This document shows positions 23,139 through 32,644 of a DNA stretch of 64,000 nt, in pieces; position 1 is the stretch's first letter, and each line of letters starts with the position of its first letter. Where the stretch lies: assembly GCF_020026455.1 (NCBI RefSeq), contig NZ_JAHHQJ010000003.1, positions 62,001 through 126,000 on the forward strand. Direction: 5' to 3'. Source of the stretch: Alistipes sp. Its GTDB lineage: Bacteria > Bacteroidota > Bacteroidia > Bacteroidales > Rikenellaceae. Under the pieces are notes generated by a model. That model ran no database searches and was not told where the DNA came from. It saw only the letters and a program-made list of their open reading frames with translations. Both the position numbers and the translations under genes were made by a program.

Positions 23139-24104
23139 ATGAAAGAGATCGACGACAACCTGCTGACCGAATTCCTCGAAGGAAAGCTCGACGAAACCGC
23201 CAACCGCGAAATCGAAAACTGGTACGACGCCTCGGAAGAGAACCGCCGCCACCTCGAAACACTCTACTTCGTACTCTTTACCGGAGACCGGCTCCGGGCC
23301 GCCGCATCCGTCAACACCGACCAGGCCTTCAGAGCACTGCAGCGACGCATCGAGGTGCGCCGTACAAAATCAAGGCCCCAATGGAGGCAGATCGCAGCGC
23401 GCTACGCCGCCATCCTCATCGCAGGCGTGATCGTCGCAGGCATGTATCTCTATCAGAACCTACCGGACGACCGTCGCTGCACGGTCAGTGCCGAGCGCAG
23501 CGACTGCTCGGTAACGCTGCCCGACGGCTCCGTCATCCGGCTCACCCGCAGTTCGCAGCTCAACTATCCGGCCTCATTCGACGACAGCAACCGCAAGGTA
23601 CACCTCATCGGCGAAGCCTTTTTCGAGGTCAGCAAACGCAACGGAGCACCGTTCACCGTCTCCACGGTCCACAACGCCGAAGTCGTGGTCCGCGGAACCA
23701 AATTCAATCTGAAAGCCTACGACGACTGTTCCGATATCGAAACCGTCCTGGTCGAGGGAGCCGTCGATTTCCACGCCGCGGAACATGTCGTGGCCCTGCA
23801 CCCGGGGCAGAAAGTCTCCTACAATCCCACAGACAACGATCTGATGCTGCAAACGGTTAACATAGAGGCGGAGCTGGCCGCACGCCTGCGTACGTTCCGC
23901 CACGTCGCCCTGGGGCAGATCACCGGGGTAATCGAAAAATTCTACGGCATAGGTATCAACTTCCGCTGCGAGTCGCTCAAAGACATCCGATTCACCGGGA
24001 CCCTCGACTTCAACAAGCCGATCGACCATATCCTCGAAGTATTGACGCTCTCGACGAGCACCCGTTTCCACCGCAACGGCGAAAAAATAACCATCCACAA
24101 ATAA
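23139..24104 (+). CDS. FecR family anti-sigma factor of PUL 1
   Basis: 321 residues. A cytoplasmic N-terminal part (1-85) that should bind the sigma factor, one membrane segment (about 88-106), then the periplasmic FecR domain (VTLPDGSVIRLTRSSQLNYPASF, RKVHLIGEAFFEVSKRNGAPFTV, VVVRGTKFNLKAY) and a C-terminal DUF4974 domain ending at ITIHK. It transmits the signal from the SusC N-terminal domain to the sigma factor. It lies between the sigma gene and susC. Confidence 0.95.
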   Translation: MKEIDDNLLTEFLEGKLDETANREIENWYDASEENRRHLETLYFVLFTGDRLRAAASVNTDQAFRALQRRIEVRRTKSRPQWRQIAARYAAILIAGVIVAGMYLYQNLPDDRRCTVSAERSDCSVTLPDGSVIRLTRSSQLNYPASFDDSNRKVHLIGEAFFEVSKRNGAPFTVSTVHNAEVVVRGTKFNLKAYDDCSDIETVLVEGAVDFHAAEHVVALHPGQKVSYNPTDNDLMLQTVNIEAELAARLRTFRHVALGQITGVIEKFYGIGINFRCESLKDIRFTGTLDFNKPIDHILEVLTLSTSTRFHRNGEKITIHK

Positions 24105-24125
24105 ACCAATCTCAATCAAACCTCT

Positions 24126-27100
24126 ATGAAACGAAAATTACTCCGCATGCGGCATGCCTGGTGTCTGCTGGCAACATGCCTGACACTTCTTATTCCGTGG
24201 GGAGGAGCCATGCAGGCGGCACCATCGCCTCAGCAGACTTCGGTCCGCATTGAAAACGTAACCAGCCTGAAAGAACTGATTCAGGAGATCGAATCGCAGA
24301 CCTCCTACCGGATCTCCTACCAGGGCAACCTGGCGGACAACATCCCCGTAAAGATAGCCGATTCGACGAAACCGGTCTCCCTGCTGCTCGACGAAGCCCT
24401 GCGCGGAACCGGCATTACCTACATCATCCGCCAGAACAACATCATACTGACCCGTGCGGCGACACAAGGCACCTCATCCGCAGCCAAGACTCCGCTCACG
24501 CCGCGAAAACAGCACATCGCGGGTCTGGTCCTCGATGCTGCAACCCGGCAGCCCATCATCGGCGCCACGATCTGGATCAAGGATTCGGCTCTCGGCACGA
24601 GCACGGCATCGGACGGTTCGTTCGACTATTCGTTCACCGGCAATTTCGGCTTCGTGACCGTCTCCTACGTCGGCTACCAGACGCAGGAGTTCCCGATCGG
24701 CCACATTCCGGGAGTAATCACCCTCTCTCCGGACAATAAACTCGAAGAGGTCGTCGTCGTCGGCTACGGAGCTCAGAAAAAGGCCAGCATCATCGGTTCG
24801 ATAGCCTCCGTTCCGGTCAACGACATCAAGATGCCCACGGGCAAGATTTCAAACAACCTGGCCGGACAGCTCGCTGGCGTCATCTCCATACAGCGGTCGG
24901 GCGAACCGGGCAGTTCGTCGACCTTCTGGATTCGCGGCATCAGCACCTTCGGCTCGAATCAGTCGCCGCTGGTGCTGGTCGACGGCATCGAGCGCGACCT
25001 CGACCTGGTGGACATCGAGGACATCAAGGAGTTCTCGATCCTCAAGGACGCTGCAGCAACTGCCGTCTACGGTGTACGCGGCGCCAACGGCGTCGTGCTG
25101 GTCACCACCCGCGAGGGCACCATAGGCAAGCCGCAGATCAACATCAAGTTCGAGGCCGGCATGGTACAGCCGACCAAGATTCCCGACATGGTCGACGCCG
25201 TCCAGTTCGCCGAAATGTACAACATGGCGGCCGGATACGACTTCTACTCGGAGGAGGACATCCGGATGTACCGCGACGGTTCGGACCCGGACCTGCACCC
25301 CAACATCAACTGGGTGAAGCGGCTCTATAAGGACTACTCGTTCAACCAGCGCGTCAACGTCAACATCTCGGGCGGCGGCTCGACAGCCAAATACTACATC
25401 TCGGGAGGTTTCTACAACGAGGACGGTCTGTTCAAGGCCGACAACATGAAGGAGTACAACACCTCGGTCTTCTACCGTCGGTTCAACTTCCGTTCGAACG
25501 TCGAAGTCCAGCTCCACAAATACACCAAACTCAACATCAATCTGGCCACCACGTTCGAACGCAAGAACGAACCGGGTTCGGGCGCCACCGGATCCGACGG
25601 CATCTGGGGCTATGCGATCAAGACGGCAGCCAACGCCTTCCCGGACGTCTATTCAAACGGTTTTCTGGCCGGCCCGGCGTCGGGACAGGGCGAGAACCCT
25701 TATGCGCTGCTGACGCAGACCGGCTACCGCGAAATCTTCTACAACACGGCACAGTCGCTGTTCGTGCTGACGCAGGACCTGGGCGACTGGGTGACCAAGG
25801 GCCTCACCGTTTCGATCAAGGGCTCGTTCGACGCCAAGAACGAAAACAGCCTGGGCCGCACGAAAACCTCGCCCCAATGGCTGGCCACCGGCCGCAACGA
25901 AGCGGGCGAACTCCTGTTCAACCAGACGAAGATCGGCGAGGAAAGCCTCAACTACAACCAGAGCAACAGGGGTCACCGTTCGGTCTACTTCGAAGCCGTA
26001 GCCAACTGGGCACGCACCTTCGGCAGACACTCCATGTCGGCGATGTTCCTCTTCCAGCAGTCGCAGAAGAACTACGTGGGTGAAAACGCCAACAACTCGG
26101 AAAAAGCGCTTCCCTACCGCCATCAGGGCATCGCGGGCCGTATCACCTACAACTACGACAACCGCTACTTCATCGAGGGTAACTTCGGCTACAACGGTTC
26201 GGAGAACTTCTCGCCCAACCACCGCTTCGGTTTCTTCCCGTCGATCGCTGCGGGTTACGTCGTCTCGAACGAAAAATTCTTCGAACCGATCCGCAATGTA
26301 GTCAGCATGCTCAAACTCAAAGCCTCCTACGGTCTGGTGGGCAACGACCAGATCGGCGGCGACCGCCGTTTCATCTACAACGAAACCGTGGTCGGCGGCG
26401 GCAGATACCATTTCGGCACGACACCCAGCCACTACTCCTCGATTCGTCTCGGCGAATTTCCGAACCCCAACGTAGGCTGGGAAAAGGCCAAGAAACTCAA
26501 TCTCGGCGCCGACCTCTCGTTCTTCAACCGGTTGAACATATCGGCGGATTATTTCAAGGAGAACCGCGAGGGCATCTTCCTCCAGCGCAAATCCATCCCC
26601 ATGTACGTGGGTCTGAACACCCGACCCTGGGTGAACATCGGCAAGATGCGCAACAGCGGCATCGACGCCTCGCTCGAATACCACCAACCGCTCGGCAAGG
26701 ACTTCCAGCTCACCGTGCGCGGCAATTTCACCTACGCACGCAACCGGATCATCGACCAGGACGAACCGGACTACGCCTATATCTACATGAACCGCAGCGG
26801 TCAGAGACAATACCAGCAATTCGGTCTGGTGGCCGTCGGACTCTTCCAGAACCAGGAAGACATCGACTCCTGGCCCATGCAGAACTTCGGCGAGGTAAAA
26901 CCGGGCGACATCAAATACCTCGACCTCAACGGCGACGGCATTGTCGACAGCTACGACACGAAGCCCATCGGCTACTCGGACATTCCCGAGATCGTTTACG
27001 GATTCGGCTTTTCGCTGCAATGGAAAGCACTCGACCTGTCGGCATTCTTCCAGGGCGTGGCCCATGTCAACTTCTCGACCTACAGCAACCAGACGCGGGC

Positions 27101-27467
27101 GTTTGTCGGCCGCAGCCTCAAGGAATCGAGCGTATTCGCCGACCTCTACGGCAACACCTGGACCCCGGAGAACCCCGGTGCCAAATACCCGCGCATAACG
27201 ACCGGCGTCATCGACAACAACAACCAGCAGTCGACCTTCTGGATGGTCAACGGACGTTACCTGCGTCTGAAGAACCTCGAGATCGGCTACACGCTGCCCA
27301 AACGCATCGCCAACAAGATCGCCATGCAGAGCCTGCGCGTCTACCTCTCGGGTGTGAACCTGTTCACGTTCAGTCCCTTCAAACTGTGGGACCCCGACCT
27401 GCAAACCGGAGCCACCAACTACCCGAACAACCGAATCATCAACCTCGGTCTCACGATCGGTTTCTAA
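24126..27467 (+). CDS. SusC/RagA TonB-linked outer-membrane protein of PUL 1
   Basis: 1113 residues. Signal peptide, then an STN domain (about 38-110) that contacts FecR, a carboxypeptidase-regulatory-like domain (about 128-205), the TonB plug (LEEVVVVGYGAQKKASIIGS, then SPLVLVDGIERDLDLVD and EFSILKDAAATAVYGVRGANG), and a 22-strand barrel ending in INLGLTIGF. It imports large ligands, usually glycan fragments, across the outer membrane with energy from TonB. The STN domain agrees with the sigma/FecR control in front. The substrate cannot be read from the sequence. Confidence 0.96.
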   Translation: MKRKLLRMRHAWCLLATCLTLLIPWGGAMQAAPSPQQTSVRIENVTSLKELIQEIESQTSYRISYQGNLADNIPVKIADSTKPVSLLLDEALRGTGITYIIRQNNIILTRAATQGTSSAAKTPLTPRKQHIAGLVLDAATRQPIIGATIWIKDSALGTSTASDGSFDYSFTGNFGFVTVSYVGYQTQEFPIGHIPGVITLSPDNKLEEVVVVGYGAQKKASIIGSIASVPVNDIKMPTGKISNNLAGQLAGVISIQRSGEPGSSSTFWIRGISTFGSNQSPLVLVDGIERDLDLVDIEDIKEFSILKDAAATAVYGVRGANGVVLVTTREGTIGKPQINIKFEAGMVQPTKIPDMVDAVQFAEMYNMAAGYDFYSEEDIRMYRDGSDPDLHPNINWVKRLYKDYSFNQRVNVNISGGGSTAKYYISGGFYNEDGLFKADNMKEYNTSVFYRRFNFRSNVEVQLHKYTKLNINLATTFERKNEPGSGATGSDGIWGYAIKTAANAFPDVYSNGFLAGPASGQGENPYALLTQTGYREIFYNTAQSLFVLTQDLGDWVTKGLTVSIKGSFDAKNENSLGRTKTSPQWLATGRNEAGELLFNQTKIGEESLNYNQSNRGHRSVYFEAVANWARTFGRHSMSAMFLFQQSQKNYVGENANNSEKALPYRHQGIAGRITYNYDNRYFIEGNFGYNGSENFSPNHRFGFFPSIAAGYVVSNEKFFEPIRNVVSMLKLKASYGLVGNDQIGGDRRFIYNETVVGGGRYHFGTTPSHYSSIRLGEFPNPNVGWEKAKKLNLGADLSFFNRLNISADYFKENREGIFLQRKSIPMYVGLNTRPWVNIGKMRNSGIDASLEYHQPLGKDFQLTVRGNFTYARNRIIDQDEPDYAYIYMNRSGQRQYQQFGLVAVGLFQNQEDIDSWPMQNFGEVKPGDIKYLDLNGDGIVDSYDTKPIGYSDIPEIVYGFGFSLQWKALDLSAFFQGVAHVNFSTYSNQTRAFVGRSLKESSVFADLYGNTWTPENPGAKYPRITTGVIDNNNQQSTFWMVNGRYLRLKNLEIGYTLPKRIANKIAMQSLRVYLSGVNLFTFSPFKLWDPDLQTGATNYPNNRIINLGLTIGF

Positions 27468-27486
27468 CCCCTAACCGGCAACAACC

Positions 27487-29355
27487 ATGAAAAATACGAT
27501 TAAAATATTCGCCCTGTTCCTGACAGCCGGAGCCCTGCTCGCCTCCTGCGACTCATACCTCGACCGCCAGCCCGACGAGCCGCTAACTTCGGCCAACATA
27601 TTCAAAAAGCAGAAGACCGCGTTCCAATACCTGACCAACATCTACTCCTACCAGCCGGATTACGATTCTCCCGCCTGTGTGTCACACTACGAAGACATTC
27701 CCTGGGAGGCCTGCTCGGACGAGACCTCATTCGCCTATCTGGACCGGATCTACACCCAAATCAACTACGACGCGTGGAATCCGTCACTCCCCGTCTACCG
27801 CAACGATACCTACAACACCCCCTATAAGGGCATCCGCGAAGCCAACTACTTCATGCAGCACATCCACGAATGCCCTCCGGAAGAGCTGAACGATATCGAC
27901 AAGGGCTACTACTACAACGAGGCCCGCTTCCTGCGCGCACATTTCTATGCCTTGATGCTGCCCGTCTACGGTCCCGTCTTCCTCGTCGGCGACGAGCTGG
28001 TGGACTTCACGCAGAGCGGACTCGACCAGCGCGAGCGCAACACCTGGGAGGAGTGCGTCAACTACGTCGCAAACGAGTTTCAGGAAGCCGCCAAGGGGCT
28101 TCCCGACAGCTGGCCCGACATCTACTACGGCCGTGCCACGAAAGGCGCCGCCCTGGCCGCACGTGCCCGCCTGCTGCTCTACTCGGCCCGCAAGCTCTTC
28201 AACGGCAACGATCTCTACAAAGATATCGTCAACAAAAACGGCGACCACCTGTTCCCGACCCAGTACGACGAAAAGAAATGGGAGCTGGCAGCCCAAGCTG
28301 CCAAAGACGTTATGAATCTGAACCTCTACTCGCTGGTCGGCGCCGAGGGCACGGACCCCTATGCCAGTTTCAACACGCTCTTCACGTCGGTGGGTTCCGG
28401 GAGCGGAGCTACGGAGAAGATCTACACGCGCATCGCCAGCGGTCACGAGTGGCGCGTGGTCTCCACACCTCCGAGTGTCGGCGGAACGGCCTTCGGCGGC
28501 TACGGCGTCACCCAGAAACAGGTCGATGCATTCGCCATGGCCAACGGCCGCTACCCCATCACGGGCTACACCGACGGCGACCAGGCGCGGCCGATCATCG
28601 ACCCCGACGCAGGTTACAGCGAAAACGGATTCTCGAGGTTCAGACACCCGATCTACGGCGACGAACTGGAGACCTTCAAAATGTACCAGAACCGCGAACC
28701 GCGCTTCTACATCAACGTATTCTGGAGCGGCATGACTTGGCACGGCGCCAACAAGAAAACAACCAACGTCCAATTCTATTTCAACGGCAATTCGGGTCCG
28801 GGCAAGTCGCACAACTATACGCCGACGGGATACCTGGTGCACAAGTTCATCAACCCGTCGATCGACACCTCCACCGGCAACTGGGGCTACCTGGACTTCC
28901 CCATATTCCGCTATGCGGAGATCCTGCTCAACTACGTCGAGGCGCTTAATGAGTACGATCCCTCGAACGCGGAGATCACGCTCTACCTGAACATGATCCG
29001 CAAACGCGCCGGTGTTCCCGACATCGAGAAGGTCTATCCCGACGCCGTCGGCAATCAGACCAGGATGCGCGAACTGATCCGCCGCGAACGTCAGGTCGAG
29101 CTGTGCTTCGAAAACCTGCGCTATTTCGACACACGAACCTGGATGACGGCCGAGAAGGACAACAACATGCCGGTCTACGGCATGAACGTCGCCGCCAAGG
29201 ACCACAAGGCAAACGGTGAATTCTGGCAGCGCGTCATCTGCAAATACGACGGCGGCCGCGACGGCAACCGCGTCTTCACCAAGCGCTGCTACCTCTTCCC
29301 GATTTCCCAGGAAGAACTCGACCGCGTGAAATGCACGCAAAACTACGGCTGGTAA
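27487..29355 (+). CDS. SusD/RagB family lipoprotein of PUL 1
   Basis: 622 residues, longer than the usual 500-550. The lipobox ends at Cys21 (LLASC). SusD marks include DRQPDEPLTSANIFKKQKTAF, FLRAHFYALMLPVYGPVFLV and the C-terminal LRYFDTRTW and YLFPISQEELDR. It should sit on the surface as the lid of the SusC barrel and bind the ligand. 19 nt after susC. Confidence 0.96.
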   Translation: MKNTIKIFALFLTAGALLASCDSYLDRQPDEPLTSANIFKKQKTAFQYLTNIYSYQPDYDSPACVSHYEDIPWEACSDETSFAYLDRIYTQINYDAWNPSLPVYRNDTYNTPYKGIREANYFMQHIHECPPEELNDIDKGYYYNEARFLRAHFYALMLPVYGPVFLVGDELVDFTQSGLDQRERNTWEECVNYVANEFQEAAKGLPDSWPDIYYGRATKGAALAARARLLLYSARKLFNGNDLYKDIVNKNGDHLFPTQYDEKKWELAAQAAKDVMNLNLYSLVGAEGTDPYASFNTLFTSVGSGSGATEKIYTRIASGHEWRVVSTPPSVGGTAFGGYGVTQKQVDAFAMANGRYPITGYTDGDQARPIIDPDAGYSENGFSRFRHPIYGDELETFKMYQNREPRFYINVFWSGMTWHGANKKTTNVQFYFNGNSGPGKSHNYTPTGYLVHKFINPSIDTSTGNWGYLDFPIFRYAEILLNYVEALNEYDPSNAEITLYLNMIRKRAGVPDIEKVYPDAVGNQTRMRELIRRERQVELCFENLRYFDTRTWMTAEKDNNMPVYGMNVAAKDHKANGEFWQRVICKYDGGRDGNRVFTKRCYLFPISQEELDRVKCTQNYGW

Positions 29356-29376
29356 ACCCCACTAATTCGGATAATC

Positions 29377-30699
29377 ATGAAACTGAAAAACATATTGATA
29401 CCCTTCGCAGGCGTACTGCTGCTGACCGCCTGCGAGAAAGACCACTGCGACGACAACCTGACCGACCCGCGCGTCTACATCGTCAACAACGGCGTGCAGA
29501 ACGCAATCTATTACGACGTGGAGGAGACGATCGACTTCGACATTTACGCTTACAGCAGCGGCTATTTCGGACAGCCGTCGGAAGTCAGGATTGTCCCCGC
29601 CCCCGATGCCGTCGAGGCTTTCAACGTCGCGAACGGCTCCTCCTACACGCCACTCGGCGAGGAGTATTACCAAATCGTCAAGGCTACCGGATCGATCACG
29701 GCCGAAGGCCGCCGCACCACCCTCACCGTCCGCCTCGACTGCAAGGGAATCATGGCGCTGCCCTACATGAACGACTATGTCCTTCCGCTGCGACTCACAG
29801 CCACGGGGACCGAGGTCAACGAGAAGTTGAACACCATCCTGATCAACCCCCGGATGCAGGAGACCGAGGTGCTGGCCCAAGACTCCGGAGTTATGGAAAG
29901 CGACCTGAGCGCCACCGAAGCCCACACACTCGAATTCACAACCTACACCGAATTCGACAACAAATGGGATTCCGAAATGGAATACGAACACGGCGACGCC
30001 GTACTCACAGCCTATAATGCCGAGCACGGCACACAATACATCCCGCTGCCCGAAAGCGCCTACACCTTCACGGGAGCCAACCTGAAAGCCGGCTCGAACA
30101 AGGCGGTTTCGACCATAAGCATCGACAAATCGAATCTGACAACAGACCGCTACTACACGTTGGCCGTCAAGCTCAAGGGCAATTCGAAATTCAAGATCGG
30201 CGACCGGAACACGGTGCTTTACCACATCTCGCTGCTCCCGATCTACGACAACCGCAGCAAGTGGCAACTCATCTCGTGCAGCTCCTACCAGAACGGCGGC
30301 GAGCCCAGATGCATGATCGACAACGACCCCTCGACCCGCTGGGAGAACCGCTACGACAGCAACGGCGTCGGCGACCAGGGCAAGCTCCCGGTAATCACAT
30401 CCTGGGACATGGGCGACACCTTCTACTGGTGTGGAGTAAGGATCGGCCGCCGTTCGGATGCATATGTTACTGACCTCAAGTCCGGCTACATCGAGCTTTC
30501 GGACGATGGCAAAACCTGGACCAAAGTGCAGGACTTCGACTTCGGCGACAAGAGCAATACTTCGACCAGCCTTAGCATTGCGCAGGAGCAGTGGAAGCAT
30601 AAGGGACGTTACATCCGGCTAAACGCAGCCCAAAGCAACCGCGGCATGATCGTTTCAATTACCGAATTCAAACCTATCCTGGCAAAAATTCCCGAATAA
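29377..30699 (+). CDS. DUF1735 and discoidin-domain surface lipoprotein of PUL 1
   Basis: 440 residues with lipobox LLTAC (Cys19). Two DUF1735-type segments (about 35-160 and 170-295) are followed by an F5/8 type C-like domain (about 300-435: KWQLISCSSYQNGGEP, MIDNDPSTRWENRYD, GRYIRLNAAQSN). Proteins of this layout follow SusD in several PULs and act as surface glycan-binding proteins. No hydrolase domain is evident. Last gene of PUL 1, followed after a 230-bp empty stretch by a strong terminator. Confidence 0.88.
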   Translation: MKLKNILIPFAGVLLLTACEKDHCDDNLTDPRVYIVNNGVQNAIYYDVEETIDFDIYAYSSGYFGQPSEVRIVPAPDAVEAFNVANGSSYTPLGEEYYQIVKATGSITAEGRRTTLTVRLDCKGIMALPYMNDYVLPLRLTATGTEVNEKLNTILINPRMQETEVLAQDSGVMESDLSATEAHTLEFTTYTEFDNKWDSEMEYEHGDAVLTAYNAEHGTQYIPLPESAYTFTGANLKAGSNKAVSTISIDKSNLTTDRYYTLAVKLKGNSKFKIGDRNTVLYHISLLPIYDNRSKWQLISCSSYQNGGEPRCMIDNDPSTRWENRYDSNGVGDQGKLPVITSWDMGDTFYWCGVRIGRRSDAYVTDLKSGYIELSDDGKTWTKVQDFDFGDKSNTSTSLSIAQEQWKHKGRYIRLNAAQSNRGMIVSITEFKPILAKIPE

Positions 30700-30927
30700 C
30701 CATAAATCCCGACATTCCCCGACCCGCAGAAAAAAATCGGCTCGGCCCAGCCTGACGCCCCGTGCCCCGGCGGTACCAAGATGATGCCCGGGACCTTTCG
30801 GACACCTGACTGCAACGCCATTTGCAGCCTCCCGGACAACACGGTCCACGGTATCGCGCCGGAGAGAGCCTGCCCCGGCAAACGCCGCAACCAGGTGCCC
30901 GGCAAACGGCAGAAGGAGGGTTCATGC
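30700..30927. other. Non-coding stretch after PUL 1
   Basis: No gene or repeat was recognised. The sequence is GC-rich and ends at the terminator at 30928. Confidence 0.5.
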
Positions 30928-30960
30928 AAAAGGACGGATACGTGCGTATCCGTCCTTTTT
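30928..30960 (+). terminator. Terminator of PUL 1
   Basis: A perfect 14-bp stem (30928-30941 with 30946-30959, loop GTGC) carries A residues on its 5' side and T residues on its 3' side, so it could act in both directions. Confidence 0.85.
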
Positions 30961-30989
30961 GTGGGTCGGCATTGCGCCAATGACAACGA

Positions 30990-31022
30990 AAAAGCCTTCC
31001 GGAACGAATCCGAAAGGCTTTT
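30990..31022 (-). terminator. Terminator of the tRNA-Val/tRNA-Asp transcript
   Basis: AAAAGCCTT (30990-30998) pairs with AAGGCTTTT (31014-31022), with further pairing inside. On the minus strand it ends in a U run, 8 nt after tRNA-Asp. Confidence 0.75.
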
Positions 31023-31029
31023 CTTCTTG

Positions 31030-31104
31030 TGGGAACAAGCGGATTTGAACCGCTGACCTCCTGCTTGTCGAGCAGGCGCTCTAAACCAACTGAGCTATGC
31101 TCCC
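31030..31104 (-). tRNA. tRNA-Asp (GTC)
   Basis: The minus strand folds as a full cloverleaf. The acceptor GGGAGCA pairs with TGTTCCC, and the anticodon stem CCTGC/GCAGG encloses TTGTCGA, giving anticodon GTC. The T arm has GGTTCAAATCC. The 3' CCA is not encoded. It is co-transcribed with the upstream tRNA-Val. Confidence 0.95.
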
Positions 31105-31144
31105 CGGCATAAAAAACCATCCTGTTTGGGGATGGTTTCCATTG

Positions 31145-31219
31145 TGGGAGCTGAGGGATTCGAACCCCCGACCCTCTGCTTGTAAGGCAGACGCTCTGAA
31201 CCAGCTGAGCTAAGCTCCC
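31145..31219 (-). tRNA. tRNA-Val (TAC), copy 1
   Basis: The acceptor GGGAGCT pairs with AGCTCCC. The anticodon stem TCTGC/GCAGA encloses CTTACAA, giving anticodon TAC. All 75 bases equal those of the copy at 32254-32328. The 3' CCA is not encoded. Confidence 0.96.
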
Positions 31220-31238
31220 TTTTACCGTATTGCGAGTG

Positions 31239-31269
31239 CAAATGTAGGACAAATAAATTATTCCTGCAA
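31239..31269 (-). promoter_or_regulatory. Promoter of the tRNA-Val/tRNA-Asp unit
   Basis: TACATTTG (31246-31239) is preceded by TTG at a spacing of 20 nt. Transcription should begin about 16 nt before tRNA-Val. Confidence 0.7.
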
Positions 31270-31492
31270 GTCCTCGCTTCATTTTGGGAAATCTTTTTTT
31301 GCCGGCACCTCGTCCGGGCTACGCCCCAGCCCGCACATGCACGCAAGACCAACGCCGGCAAGACTACCCAGAATCAGCTGACAATCTTACATTTAAACCA
31401 CAAAGACAAACTTTCAACACGCTTGGGCCATGAAAATCCCCATTGCCCCAATCCGCAAAACGCAGCATCCGGGTTCCGAACCGGAAATGGAT

Positions 31493-32086
31493 CTAATCCA
31501 CGCTCTTTTTATAAATATAGGTCAGATAGCGGTCGTCGTTCATGGCCCATTCCTCGCTCTTGAATTCGGATACAAGCGTATAGCCGTTGCGGGCGTAGTA
31601 CTCGTGATTGCACGACGAATCCGTCCAAAGATACAGATGCCCGTATCCTTTTGATTTCGCCAAGCGCATGATTTCGTTGATCAAGACCTTTCCGTAGCCC
31701 GGTTTTGAACTGATGAAGAACGACAGACACAAATCCGTCTCTTCATTCATCCGCGCATAGAGCTTTGGCCCGGTCCGGTCAAAATAGGTACGTACCGCCA
31801 AGGCTTCGTCCAACTGCTCCCGATTCATTGCCGGAATATGCCTCTCGAGCCATTCATTGCAGGAGCTTTTGTCGGTTACCCTGCCGGCCAATATGCAGCC
31901 GAGCATTCTCCCCTCTTCGACAATCTTGAAGGCAAATTCCTCATTGAGCCAGCCATAACGCACGATGTATTCGCACATCAGCAGACCGTACTCATGGCCC
32001 AGTCTTCCAAACTCGTCACCCCAAACGTCATAAGCCAATTTTGCGGCTTCCGCAATATCCGCTTCCGTAAAAATTTCGATCTTCAT
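31493..32086 (-). CDS. GNAT family N-acetyltransferase
   Basis: 197 residues. The C-terminal half has GNAT features: DLCLSFFISSKPGYGKVLINEIMRLAKSKGY (strand 4 and the acetyl-CoA loop, a variant of Q/RxxGxG/A) and YYARNGYTLVSEF. The first part, TEADIAEAAKLAYDVWGDEFG, is typical of the N-terminus. ATG 32086 is chosen because the longer frame begins upstream of the -7 box. The acceptor substrate is unknown. It lies between two identical tRNA-Val genes. Confidence 0.85.
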   Translation of the reverse strand: MKIEIFTEADIAEAAKLAYDVWGDEFGRLGHEYGLLMCEYIVRYGWLNEEFAFKIVEEGRMLGCILAGRVTDKSSCNEWLERHIPAMNREQLDEALAVRTYFDRTGPKLYARMNEETDLCLSFFISSKPGYGKVLINEIMRLAKSKGYGHLYLWTDSSCNHEYYARNGYTLVSEFKSEEWAMNDDRYLTYIYKKSVD

Positions 32087-32149
32087 GCTTGCTTCTGGTC
32101 TTGGTTCATGCAGCGATCGCGGAGTAAGCCTCCCGACCTCCCTGTTTTG

Positions 32150-32179
32150 CAAATATAGATAATTTATCGGGTTCCACAA
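32150..32179 (-). promoter_or_regulatory. Promoter of the GNAT gene
   Basis: TTG (32179-32177) and TATATTTG (32157-32150) are separated by 19 nt. Confidence 0.75.
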
Positions 32180-32212
32180 CCAGGCCGACCCGTCCCCGGA
32201 AGCAGATAAAAG

Positions 32213-32240
32213 AAAAACGACCTACAAGGCTGTAAGTCGT
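32213..32240 (-). terminator. Terminator of the tRNA-Asn/tRNA-Val unit
   Basis: ACGACCTACA (32217-32226) pairs with TGTAAGTCGT (32231-32240) with one wobble pair, followed on the minus strand by U residues (32217-32213). Confidence 0.75.
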
Positions 32241-32253
32241 CGATCATCAGTTG

Positions 32254-32328
32254 TGGGAGCTGAGGGATTCGAACCCCCGACCCTCTGCTTGTAAGGCAGA
32301 CGCTCTGAACCAGCTGAGCTAAGCTCCC
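32254..32328 (-). tRNA. tRNA-Val (TAC), copy 2
   Basis: The sequence is identical to the tRNA-Val at 31145-31219, with anticodon TAC. It lies 117 bp downstream of tRNA-Asn on the same strand and probably shares its transcript. Confidence 0.96.
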
Positions 32329-32445
32329 CTAAAAATGGCTTGGGACTGCAAAGGCAATCTTCCGATTACCCTCCGGACCACCCTTTTGCGGGCAACCCTT
32401 CGCAGGCGTTTGTTGAAAGAACCTTACGCAACCCTCGCGCATCTG

Positions 32446-32519
32446 CGCCTGAACAAGGACTTGAACCTAGGACCCCATGATTAACAGTCATGTGCTCTAA
32501 CCAACTGAGCTATTCAGGC
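32446..32519 (-). tRNA. tRNA-Asn (GTT)
   Basis: The acceptor GCCTGAA pairs with TTCAGGC, with G as discriminator. The anticodon stem CATGA/TCATG encloses CTGTTAA, giving anticodon GTT. The 3' CCA is not encoded. Confidence 0.96.
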
Positions 32520-32553
32520 TTTTCGAAACGTGTTATCCTGTCGTTTCGGAGTG

Positions 32554-32584
32554 CAAATATATAGCATTTTTTCATTCCCGCAAA
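32554..32584 (-). promoter_or_regulatory. Promoter of the tRNA-Asn/tRNA-Val unit
   Basis: TTTG (32584-32581) and TATATTTG (32561-32554) are separated by exactly 19 nt. Confidence 0.8.
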
Positions 32585-32613
32585 ATTATTGCATGTTTTT
32601 TTCGCAAAAAAAG

Positions 32614-32621
32614 TATCTTTG
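32614..32621 (+). promoter_or_regulatory. -7 box of the DUF1573-oxidoreductase unit
   Basis: TATCTTTG lies 23 nt before the ATG at 32645. A TTG lies 22 nt upstream of it. It is divergent from the tRNA-Asn promoter. Confidence 0.65.
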
Positions 32622-32644
32622 CATGTCGCACAAAACATAAAACA

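Noticed and set aside
25653..27404. 583-residue minus-strand frame opposite susC of PUL 1
   Set aside because: A shadow frame in GC-rich coding sequence; the same holds for the long frames opposite susD (27784-29340), nuoL (56535-58358), nuoCD (61064-62434) and the peptidase (51400-53700).
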